Below, one piece after another: positions 6,837 through 13,425 of a stretch of 16,900 nt of DNA. Position numbers and translations under genes: made by a program. The notes below the pieces were generated by a model. It ran no database searches, was not told the DNA's origin, and was given only the letters and a program-made list of their open reading frames with translations. Each line of letters opens with the position of its first letter. Position 1 is the first letter of the stretch. Origin of the DNA: Bacillota bacterium (GTDB taxonomy: Bacteria > Bacillota > Clostridia > Christensenellales > Aristaeellaceae); assembly GCA_023415145.1 (NCBI GenBank), contig JAEZLW010000097.1, positions 1-16,900 of the forward strand, written 5' to 3'.

Positions 6837-7442
6837 TTACTTGCCCACCATGGCTTGCAAAACCTTGAGCCCTTCATCGGTGATGGCAACGCTCCCAAGC
6901 TCCAGTATTGGGGTATCCAGCACGAATCCCGGCTTTTGTGACGCTTCCTTCACCGTTTCCACAAAGTAGGCGTAGAGGCTGGATTGCTCGTACTCCTGAT
7001 ACGCATACCCATCAAGGTGCAAATCGTAATCCAGGGTGACCAGCCCCAAATCCTCAAGGGCAGCAAACAGCTCTCCGTTTGCCTTCACCGTGTCAATATC
7101 CTCCTTGGGATCGGCAATGTACACGGGTTCCATCGCCACGGCGTAAGCATCCTCATTCCGGCTTGAGCACAGGGCAAACCGGGCAATGGGCAGGTATCCC
7201 CGCTGATGTATGGCCAGCAGCACATCGGCCTGTGCTTCGGTGATGCTGCCTTCTTGCGGCGCAAGGTGCGCATGGGTGTGGCCGCAGCCGCAGTTCTCCT
7301 CGTGGGTATGTTCATGACCGCACCCGCAGTTCTCCTCGTGGGTATGTTCATGGCCGCAGACGCAGCCGCCTCCGTTTTTGTGGTGATGACCGCAGCCGCA
7401 GTTTCCGTGTGTTTCTTGGTGCAATGGATTTCCGCCTTTCAT
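6837..7442 (-). CDS. Unrecognised protein with His/Cys-rich repeat N-terminus, probable metal binder
   Basis: I do not recognise this gene as a named family. From the ATG at 7442 it encodes 201 residues. The first roughly 65 residues hold 8 cysteines and 14 histidines in repeated CGCGHEHTHEEN blocks, which look suited to binding Zn, Ni, Cu or Co. The remaining roughly 135 residues, from SITEAQADVLLAIHQRGYLP onward, have few such residues and end in AITDEGLKVLQAMVGK; the predicted helix-strand pattern could be winged-helix-like, but that is a guess. There is no signal peptide or membrane segment. The ATG has no ribosome binding site; a TTG at 7424 has AGGCGG 7 nt upstream and may be the true start (195 residues). 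It lies shortly after the RNA phosphodiesterase gene and could be cotranscribed with it. No clear terminator follows. Confidence 0.75.
   Translation of the reverse strand: MKGGNPLHQETHGNCGCGHHHKNGGGCVCGHEHTHEENCGCGHEHTHEENCGCGHTHAHLAPQEGSITEAQADVLLAIHQRGYLPIARFALCSSRNEDAYAVAMEPVYIADPKEDIDTVKANGELFAALEDLGLVTLDYDLHLDGYAYQEYEQSSLYAYFVETVKEASQKPGFVLDTPILELGSVAITDEGLKVLQAMVGK
7288..7359. repeat. In-frame 36-bp tandem repeat encoding a His/Cys metal-binding motif
   Basis: Two adjacent 36-bp units (7288-7323 and 7324-7359) are nearly identical at the DNA level, with 29 consecutive matching bases and only a couple of differences at the ends. Each encodes a 12-residue block of the form CGHEHTHEENCG. 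Partial, more diverged copies lie on both sides (GHHH...CVCGHEH on one, CGHTHAH on the other). The near-identity at synonymous sites points to recent duplication by slippage or recombination. Confidence 0.9.
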
Positions 7443-7484
7443 AGTATATTGCAAAAAACCAATGAATGTCCCGTAGTGCTTGCC

Positions 7485-8018
7485 CTATTTTCCAAGCGGG
7501 CAGTTCAAAAGAGGCACATACCGCAATTGTTCCTCCACCCTTACGCTTTCAAACAGGGTGATTTGCGTAACTTGCTGGCTTGCGGGAGTTACGGAAATCT
7601 TGGTAACCACCGCAGGAATCACTTTTGCCTGCCGCGCCAGGGTAATGTGGGGATGGAATGATACGTCTTCCAGCCTGAACCCAGCAGACATAAGCCGTTC
7701 CTTAAGGCTGCCCGCCAATTGCTCCAAATGCGACGATTTTTGCAGGCCGCAAAAGAGAACGGCTTCCTGTGGCCTTCGAAAGTATGAAAGACCCGTCAGC
7801 GCGATGGAAAATGGTCCGGTTTGCAAAGCCGCCTCTTTCATGGCCTTTCCGATTGCCTGAACTGCCGCCGCATCCGCCTGCCCGATGAACTGCAATGTGC
7901 AGTGGTAGTTCTCCCGCGCCGTATACCGCCCGGGGAACAGCCTTTGAGCCTCAAGCGCTGCCGCCCATAGCGAGTCTTTCATTCCCTGGTCAAGGCCTAT
8001 GCCGGCAAATACCCTCAT
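7485..8018 (-). CDS. thpR: RNA 2',3'-cyclic phosphodiesterase (2H phosphoesterase family)
   Basis: A 177-residue member of the 2H family, formerly called 2'-5' RNA ligase. It shows both HxTx catalytic signatures: HCTL at residues 39-42 and HITL at 124-127 within SFHPHITLAR. The opening MRVFAGIGLDQGMKDSL is typical. These enzymes hydrolyse 2',3'-cyclic phosphate ends of RNA to 2'-phosphates and can ligate tRNA halves in vitro; the physiological role is unclear. The frame is open upstream to 8069, but that position lies in the -35 box of the gene's own promoter. The ATG at 8018 starts the conserved domain and follows a GGGGGAA purine run, so I use it. It diverges from the mutarotase gene and may be cotranscribed with the downstream His/Cys-rich gene. 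Confidence 0.9.
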   Translation of the reverse strand: MRVFAGIGLDQGMKDSLWAAALEAQRLFPGRYTARENYHCTLQFIGQADAAAVQAIGKAMKEAALQTGPFSIALTGLSYFRRPQEAVLFCGLQKSSHLEQLAGSLKERLMSAGFRLEDVSFHPHITLARQAKVIPAVVTKISVTPASQQVTQITLFESVRVEEQLRYVPLLNCPLGK

Positions 8019-8040
8019 GATGATTTCCCCCACTGCTTCC

Positions 8041-8069
8041 AGCATAGGCAAATTTTGCCCATCTGTCAA
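8041..8069 (-). promoter_or_regulatory. Promoter of thpR with an operator-like dyad in its spacer
   Basis: On the minus strand a perfect TTGACA (8069-8064) is followed after 17 bp by TATGCT (8046-8041), a 4-of-6 match to the -10 box. The spacer contains a perfect 13-bp dyad, GGCAAA-N-TTTGCC (8047-8059). Transcription would start near 8034, only about 16 nt before the ATG at 8018. The dyad sits where a repressor would block RNA polymerase; that role is inferred. Confidence 0.75.
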
Positions 8070-8090
8070 TGCGCAGCCGCAAGATTTTTG

Positions 8091-8119
8091 TTGACAGGCC
8101 GCTTCCGCTGTTGTATCAA
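8091..8119 (+). promoter_or_regulatory. Promoter of the L-rhamnose-mutarotase-family gene
   Basis: TTGACA (8091-8096) is a perfect -35 box, followed after 17 bp by TATCAA (8114-8119), a 4-of-6 -10 match in an AT-rich stretch. Transcription would begin near 8126, about 40 nt before the ATG. Its -35 box lies only 21 bp from the -35 box of the divergent thpR promoter, so the two polymerases would compete or share a regulator. Confidence 0.72.
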
Positions 8120-8166
8120 TATAAAAAGAAGTTCAAAAGTATTGAAGCCACAGGGGAGGAAACAGT

Positions 8167-8478
8167 ATGGAACGTTTTGCATGGAAGGCCATTGTGCTGC
8201 CGGGGATGCTGGAGGAATACAAGCGCCGCCACAATGAGATTTGGCCGGAGATGACAGCGCTGCTCAACGAAGCAGGCATTCACAACTACACGATCTGGAA
8301 TGTGGATCATGAGCTGTTCGGCTATTACGAGTGCGAGAGCATCGAGCACGCCAACCGGGTTCAGGCCCAAAGCGAAGTGGTCAAACGGTGGAACGAATCC
8401 ATGAAGCCGCTGATGCGCATGGTGGCCGACGGCCGAAAAGGCGAGGGCGGTATGGTGCAGGTGTTTTACCATCCATAG
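8167..8478 (+). CDS. rhaM: L-rhamnose mutarotase family protein
   Basis: A 103-residue dimeric alpha/beta-barrel-type protein of the RhaM (formerly DUF718) family, the usual length. Visible motifs are RFAWKAIVLPGMLEEYKRRHNEIWPEM, which contains the family's conserved Y18 and H22, then NYTIWNVDHELFGYYE, and WNESMKPLM toward the C-terminus. Characterised members interconvert the alpha and beta anomers of L-rhamnose; others may act on fucose or related sugars, so the substrate is not certain. GGGGAGG lies 7 nt before the ATG. It is the only plus-strand gene here and has its own promoter. No rhamnose isomerase, kinase or aldolase is nearby, so the symbol reflects family only. It converges on the DUF3798 ABC operon at a shared terminator. 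Confidence 0.88.
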   Translation: MERFAWKAIVLPGMLEEYKRRHNEIWPEMTALLNEAGIHNYTIWNVDHELFGYYECESIEHANRVQAQSEVVKRWNESMKPLMRMVADGRKGEGGMVQVFYHP

Positions 8479-8492
8479 AAAAACTTTCAAAA

Positions 8493-8521
8493 GTGCCCCA
8501 GGCGTCAAACGTCTGGGGCAC
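8493..8521. terminator. Hairpin terminator between convergent rhaM and the ABC operon
   Basis: GTGCCCCAGGCG (8493-8504) pairs with CGTCTGGGGCAC (8510-8521) over a TCAAA loop: 12 bp with one G-T wobble. On the minus strand the hairpin is followed by TTTTGAAAGTTTTT, so it ends the ABC permease transcript. On the plus strand it lies 14 nt after rhaM but no T run follows, so termination of rhaM there would be weaker. Confidence 0.85.
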
Positions 8522-8539
8522 CCTGATGTGAATGACTAT

Positions 8540-9820
8540 TTACCTTGCTGCCCGGCCCTGCGCAATCCGTCCGGCGGTGGCCTTTCCTTTGGCGCCGCGC
8601 CAGGCGTACATGACCAATGCCAGTGCGATAACGCCGTAGCAGAGGAATACGCGGAAGAACTCGCCGATGTTGGGATCGCCGAACAGGTTGCTTCCGGCAT
8701 CCTGGGCGACAACGACCAGCGTGTGGAAAAGCAGGCAGCCGATGATGGCCTGGCCGTTGGTGGCCCGGTCGATGGATGCGCCGCCCACCAGAATGGCAGC
8801 GCCGGCATACAGGCCTACCATTTCATGGGCTGCGTATGTCTGCAGCGTGCCAAGATTCTGTATGAAAATGATTTGCCCCCAGCCCGCCAGGATGGTGGAC
8901 ATCATGATGGCAATGATGCGCACACGGTTCACATTGATGCCGGCTGCATTGGCCACCACGCGGCTTTGACCCACGGCGCGGAATTTCTGTCCCAGCCTGG
9001 TGCGCATGATGACCACGTTGAACAGGCACAAAAGGCCGATGATGCCAAAGGTAACCACCGGTACGGTGATATTTTTGAGGCTCGTATTCACCGCAGGTAT
9101 CGCATAGGCAAGGCAGAAGGCCGCAGCCATGCCGATCAGGGTAAACATACGCCGGAGCGCCAGCTTGTGAAGGAGATACAACACAATTGCCGCAACCACG
9201 ATAAGAACAGATACACCGTAAAGCGCCTGGGCAAATGTCACGCGCAACAGGCCGTCCACCGCGCTTTGAAGCCCCACCGAGCCTGTCAGGTTCAGCGTAT
9301 TGGCTACGCCTGTGCCGCCTACAATGGTCACGGATTCATTCAGTGGTATGATCTTGCCAAACACAAACAGGAACAAAAGCTGGTACGCGCCATTGGCAAA
9401 AAAGCCTAGGATCATGGAGCCGATGGTCTCCTGCCCTTTCATTTTGTTCAGCAGGGAACCGATCAAAAAGCCAAACCCGCCAGCCAGCGGCACCGTGATG
9501 GCCGCGGCCAGCATAAGGCCGCCCACGCCCTGTATGCCCCAACTGATCACCAGCAGCAGTCCGATTTGTGCGGCCATGGCGCCGATGGTGATGGCGAAGT
9601 TGATGCCCATGCCCGCCACAATGGGGATAATCAGCGCCAGCACAATGAACAGATTGCGCGTCAGGCGGCTCATCAATTGGTAAAAAACATCCGTCAACGG
9701 ACGGCCCGAATACGCCACAAACAAAATGCTCAGCACCAGAAAAATATAGGTTACAATATACTCGCGCACATTGCCGCCAAGCCTTTGGCCGGCACGCCTT
9801 ACCAAATCCTTCTCAGGCAC
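8540..9820 (-). CDS. ABC transporter permease, simple-sugar/nucleoside type (second permease)
   Basis: A BPD_transp_2-type inner-membrane permease of about 426 residues with roughly ten hydrophobic segments, for example YIVTYIFLVLSILFVAYSG near the N-terminus, LFIVLALIIPIVAGMGI, IGLLLVISWGIQGVGGLMLA and LCYGVIALALVMYAW at the end. The cytoplasmic coupling-loop motif is AAGINVNRVRIIAIMMST, very close to AAGINVNRMRTIGTTIST in the neighbouring permease; the two are paralogs expected to form a heterodimeric channel. The open frame can start at GTG 9829, but the GTG at 9820 has GGGAGG 8 nt upstream and overlaps the previous gene by 8 nt, so I use it. It is the last gene of the operon, followed by a hairpin terminator. 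Substrate is unknown. Confidence 0.9.
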   Translation of the reverse strand: MPEKDLVRRAGQRLGGNVREYIVTYIFLVLSILFVAYSGRPLTDVFYQLMSRLTRNLFIVLALIIPIVAGMGINFAITIGAMAAQIGLLLVISWGIQGVGGLMLAAAITVPLAGGFGFLIGSLLNKMKGQETIGSMILGFFANGAYQLLFLFVFGKIIPLNESVTIVGGTGVANTLNLTGSVGLQSAVDGLLRVTFAQALYGVSVLIVVAAIVLYLLHKLALRRMFTLIGMAAAFCLAYAIPAVNTSLKNITVPVVTFGIIGLLCLFNVVIMRTRLGQKFRAVGQSRVVANAAGINVNRVRIIAIMMSTILAGWGQIIFIQNLGTLQTYAAHEMVGLYAGAAILVGGASIDRATNGQAIIGCLLFHTLVVVAQDAGSNLFGDPNIGEFFRVFLCYGVIALALVMYAWRGAKGKATAGRIAQGRAAR

Positions 9821-11726
9821 GAGATTCACCTCCCGACTGGGTCAACGCATAGAGGATGATGCCGTTGGAAATCAGTATGCGCATCACCTCTGACAGGCCG
9901 CCTTCCGAAATTGCCGCGTTCGCCACCTGAATGCCCAGCGCCAGCACACCCTGGAAAAGGAATGTGCCCATGATTACGTTGGATACCTTGGCGCGGGATA
10001 CGCTGGCACCGCCGATCAGGATCGCGCTGGCAGCTATGAATCCCATTTGCCTGGGTCCGCTGTACAATTGCATAAAACCAAAGCTCTGGGAATAGACGAT
10101 GATGCCCACCGCCGCAATGACCGTGGAAATGGTAGTGCCAATGGTGCGCATGCGGTTCACATTGATGCCGGCGGCCTCCGCAAACCTGGGGTTGGAACCG
10201 GCGGCGATCATGGCGGTGCCCGTCTTGGAGCGGGAGAACAGCCACATGGCAGCGCAGCACAGGAAGAAGAACAGCAAAAGACCTGTAGGGATCGTTGCGC
10301 CAAAGAGCTTGAAGGACCACAAATTGTTGAGAATGGAACCAAAGGAGCCGCCCATGTTGTGCATCACGCGAAGGCCGGTTCCCAGAGCCCAGGTGATCTT
10401 GGGGTTCCTGAAGGGCAGCAGCATCCAGGCAATGGACATCAGGGATACAAAGGAAAAGCCCACATAGGTGGAGACCGTCATTTCATTGCCCTTGAGCCTG
10501 TTTAAAAGCTTGGAATACAGCCAGCCGATGGGCATGGCAAAGAGGCACCCTACCACCACGGCAAAGAAGAATGCGCCCCAGCCCGTCATGTTGTATTCCA
10601 GGGCGATCAGCGTAGACAAAAGCCCGCCGATGATGCCGGCCGTCATGCCCATGTTCAGGCTGATACCGCACTGTATGCCCGGAAGCATTGCCAGCGCCAG
10701 CACACCAAACATGCCCGTGCGCTTGAATACGTTGCCGATCATGGTGGAAACGGAGATACCATATAAACCGGCCAGTACGCACAACAGTACAAAGAAGGCC
10801 AGAATCACCAGGCGCGGCATGCCAAGCTTTGTTACCAATGGTTTGAAAAAGAAGAATCCCAGTGAAAAAAGGATCAGGCCAACACCAATGGTGATCATGT
10901 CATCGCCACGGCGGGCAACCATCATTTGAAGCTTTTGTGATGAGGTGAAAATCGTTTCTGACCCCTTGGCGGCATAACGGTCATGCTGCCCCTCGAAGCC
11001 TGAACCATGCTCATAAACAATGGCAAGGATCGGCTTTTCCGTGCTGCCCTTCATTTTTTCCGTCAGGCCTGACAGGGTATTGTCAAGCTCATCCCACAGC
11101 AGTTCATACTGCTCGTGCACCTGTGCTTGAAGGGCAATAAGCGCCGCACTGGCAGTAAACTTCGAGTAATCAATCTTTTCTTCCTGAACTTCCTCAAGAT
11201 CGGCTTCGTCGAGGATCTCGTCTTCGCCTTCTCCGGTTCCGGCCAGGCTCTCAAGCTCTGCCGCAAGGTCGGCTTCCTGCTGCTTTTGCTGCTCCAGTTT
11301 CTGTGCATAGGCGGCTTTTTCGGCAGCTTCCAGCTCCGCATACGCCCGCTGCGCCGATTCCAGATCATGAATCCTTGCATTCACACCAGCCGTATCCATG
11401 CCATCAAACTGCGCATACTGCGCTTGGGCCTGCACCCTGGCTTCCAGTTCCTTTTCCGAGGCATAGGCCGCGCGCTGGTTGCGGCTGAACTTGTTTGCGT
11501 CAGCATATTCACGGGCGACCTTCTTGGCCTCCAGGGCGATCTCATCAATGATGGCGCCTGCAGCGGTGCGCATCACCGCGTATACACGCATATCGCTCAG
11601 GCCCTTTTGAGCAAAGCTTCCGCCGCGCATCCAGTATCCGGCGATGCCAGTAATCACCAATGCTACAGACAGGATAACAAGAATGCCGGATACAATCCAT
11701 TGTATTCTGGTATGCTTCTGCTTCAC
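9813..11726 (-). CDS. ABC transporter permease with a large N-terminal coiled-coil insertion (first permease)
   Basis: A 637-residue permease, far longer than the roughly 330-430 residues usual for its family. Residues about 9-31 form a first membrane helix (IQWIVSGILVILSVALVITG). Residues about 32-275 are hydrophilic, rich in Ala, Glu, Gln and Lys with heptad-like spacing (about 85-160 and 195-228) and an acidic stretch near 165-184. Membrane helices resume near 277 and continue as a normal BPD_transp_2 domain with a coupling loop AAGINVNRMRTIG and a C-terminal ILISNGIILYALTQSGG. The positive residues before helix 1 suggest the insertion lies outside the cytoplasm. The start is GTG, overlapping the ATPase stop by GTGA, with GGAGGCGAGGAG upstream. 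Its role in contacting the exported DUF3798 protein is a guess. Confidence 0.9.
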   Translation of the reverse strand: MKQKHTRIQWIVSGILVILSVALVITGIAGYWMRGGSFAQKGLSDMRVYAVMRTAAGAIIDEIALEAKKVAREYADANKFSRNQRAAYASEKELEARVQAQAQYAQFDGMDTAGVNARIHDLESAQRAYAELEAAEKAAYAQKLEQQKQQEADLAAELESLAGTGEGEDEILDEADLEEVQEEKIDYSKFTASAALIALQAQVHEQYELLWDELDNTLSGLTEKMKGSTEKPILAIVYEHGSGFEGQHDRYAAKGSETIFTSSQKLQMMVARRGDDMITIGVGLILFSLGFFFFKPLVTKLGMPRLVILAFFVLLCVLAGLYGISVSTMIGNVFKRTGMFGVLALAMLPGIQCGISLNMGMTAGIIGGLLSTLIALEYNMTGWGAFFFAVVVGCLFAMPIGWLYSKLLNRLKGNEMTVSTYVGFSFVSLMSIAWMLLPFRNPKITWALGTGLRVMHNMGGSFGSILNNLWSFKLFGATIPTGLLLFFFLCCAAMWLFSRSKTGTAMIAAGSNPRFAEAAGINVNRMRTIGTTISTVIAAVGIIVYSQSFGFMQLYSGPRQMGFIAASAILIGGASVSRAKVSNVIMGTFLFQGVLALGIQVANAAISEGGLSEVMRILISNGIILYALTQSGGESRA

Positions 11727-13321
11727 TTCTCCTCGCCTCCTTCCGCCTTCAGGCCCGACATGGCCAGACCGAAGCTTGCGTCGGAGCTGCCGGGTTTGAG
11801 AATGTTGGCAATCTTCCCCTCGGCAACAATGGCAATCCTGTCGCAGACGGAACGCAGCTCCATCAGTTCAGAAGACACCATTACAATGGTCAGCCCGGTT
11901 TCACGGTTCAGCTTGACCAGCGTCTCCAGCACAAGCTGCTTTGCACCGATGTCAATGCCCCGGGTAGGCTCTGATACAAACAGAAACTTGGGCCGCAGCG
12001 CCAGCGCCCGGGCCACACACACCTTTTGCTGGTTGCCGCCGGAAAGGGTACCCGTATGCTGGGTGGGCGACTGGCAGCGGATGTCCAGCTCCTTGATCAT
12101 CCGCTTGGCATACGTGCGGATCTCTTTGCCGTTGCGGACCTTCATGAACCTCGGCCCCACCAGAAAGTCTCCATGAACCTGCATGGCGTTAAAAGCAATG
12201 TTGTCCTCAATGGGCTGATCCAGCAGCAGCCCTACGCCGCGCCTGTCCTCTGAAACCATGGCCAGCCCGCGCTTGAGGGCGGTTTTAGAATCATTGAGCG
12301 GCAGGGGCGAGCCGAACAGCTCTACCTCGCCCTTAGCGGGGTACAGCCCCATGATACCGTTGGGCAGCCCGACCTTGCCCTGGCCGGCCAGCCCGCCGAT
12401 GCCCAGGATCTCGCCCTCCTGCACATCCAGGTCGATGCCGTGCACAGCCTCGCCGGGCATGTCCACCGACAGGTTCCGAACCTTCAAGGCGATGGCACCG
12501 CTTGGCTCACCGGTTCTTTGCGGCAGGGAGATCATACCTTCCTCACCGCGGCCGATCATCAACGAAGCCATCTCCACCAGGGAGGTATCCTTCTTGTCGC
12601 GCGTGACCACCAGCTTCCCATCCCGAAGGATGGTGATGGTGTCTGCCGCCTGCATCACCTCGTCCAGGCGGTGCGTGATGAAAATGATGGCGATGTTCCG
12701 GCCTGCGATATCCTTCATAACAGAAATCAACTGATTGGCTTCGCTTTCAGTCAAAACAGCGGTTGGCTCGTCAAACACCAGAAGCTTGATGCCCGTCTTG
12801 TCGATTTCCCTCGCGATCTCCACAAACTGCATGTAGCCTACCGGAAGCCCCTTGATGCGGGTATCTTCACTGATACCGATTCCCACGCTGCTCAGCGCTT
12901 TTCTGGCGTCAGCCCGCATGGCAGCCATGTCCAGCGACTCCAACTCCCCACCGAAGATACGGCTCACCACATTCGGCCTGGAAATCTCCCGGTTGAGCTT
13001 GATGTTCTCCGTAATGGTGAAGCCGGGAATCAGCATAAACTCCTGATGGACCATGCCAATGCCTTTTTGCATCGCTTCCTGCGGCGATAAGATGTGCGTG
13101 GTTTCGCCGCCCAATAAAACCTCGCCTTTGTAGCCGCCGGTGGAGTGGATCACAGGCATACCGAAGAGGATGTTCATCAAAGTAGATTTCCCCGCGCCGT
13201 TTTCACCCAGCAGCGCATGGATCTCGCCGGGCTTGACGCGCAGGGTCACATTCTTCAGCACGGCGTTTTGGCCGTATTCCTTTGTGATATTGTTCATTTC
13301 CAGCACATATTCCGATGACAA
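11723..13321 (-). CDS. ABC transporter ATP-binding protein with two nucleotide-binding domains (sugar/nucleoside type)
   Basis: A 532-residue duplicated ATPase that energises the two permeases. Domain 1 has Walker A GENGAGKST (39-47), Q-loop VHQE (91-94), Walker B LLVFDEPT (180-187) and switch histidine ITH near 215-217, but its signature is degenerate: LPVGYMQ (159-165) instead of LSGGQ. Domain 2 is complementary: Walker A is degenerate (GLAGQGKVGL, 310-319), the signature LSGGNQQ (426-432) is intact, and Walker B reads FLFVSEPTRG, with serine where aspartate is usual. This asymmetry is common in this family and leaves one composite ATP site well formed. The start is TTG at 13321, fixed by GGGAGGGG 7 nt upstream. 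A terminator separates it from the exported-protein gene. Confidence 0.93.
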   Translation of the reverse strand: MSSEYVLEMNNITKEYGQNAVLKNVTLRVKPGEIHALLGENGAGKSTLMNILFGMPVIHSTGGYKGEVLLGGETTHILSPQEAMQKGIGMVHQEFMLIPGFTITENIKLNREISRPNVVSRIFGGELESLDMAAMRADARKALSSVGIGISEDTRIKGLPVGYMQFVEIAREIDKTGIKLLVFDEPTAVLTESEANQLISVMKDIAGRNIAIIFITHRLDEVMQAADTITILRDGKLVVTRDKKDTSLVEMASLMIGRGEEGMISLPQRTGEPSGAIALKVRNLSVDMPGEAVHGIDLDVQEGEILGIGGLAGQGKVGLPNGIMGLYPAKGEVELFGSPLPLNDSKTALKRGLAMVSEDRRGVGLLLDQPIEDNIAFNAMQVHGDFLVGPRFMKVRNGKEIRTYAKRMIKELDIRCQSPTQHTGTLSGGNQQKVCVARALALRPKFLFVSEPTRGIDIGAKQLVLETLVKLNRETGLTIVMVSSELMELRSVCDRIAIVAEGKIANILKPGSSDASFGLAMSGLKAEGGEEK

Positions 13322-13372
13322 GGAGACACCCCTCCCAGGCTATGAAAAATAGTTCACACATGGTTTTCCCAG

Positions 13373-13409
13373 AAAAAAGGCCCGCTCGCCGTGAAGCGGG
13401 CGGGCCTTT
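13373..13409 (-). terminator. Intra-operon terminator between the DUF3798 gene and the ABC ATPase gene
   Basis: On the minus strand AAAGGCCCGC (13409-13400) pairs perfectly with GCGGGCCTTT (13385-13376), with a further short CGC/GCG pairing inside, followed by a T run to 13373. It lies 16 nt after the DUF3798 stop and about 50 nt before the ATPase start. No separate promoter is evident in the gap, so it probably ends most transcripts and lets a fraction read through, giving more binding protein than transporter. Confidence 0.9.
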
Positions 13410-13425
13410 GCGGTCGCGCCTTGTG

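Noticed and set aside
6704..6898. N-terminal extension of thioredoxin by 65 codons
   Set aside because: It would cover the trxA promoter and leader hairpin and part of the preceding gene's end; the ATG at 6703 with AAGGAGG gives a standard 103-residue thioredoxin.
7261..7400. Possible CRISPR-like array
   Set aside because: The repeat units are in frame, directly adjacent without spacers, and encode a His/Cys motif, so this is a coding tandem repeat.
11115..12176. A 353-codon open frame on the plus strand across the ATPase/permease junction
   Set aside because: It runs antisense to two well-supported coding genes and has no ribosome binding site or recognisable domain.
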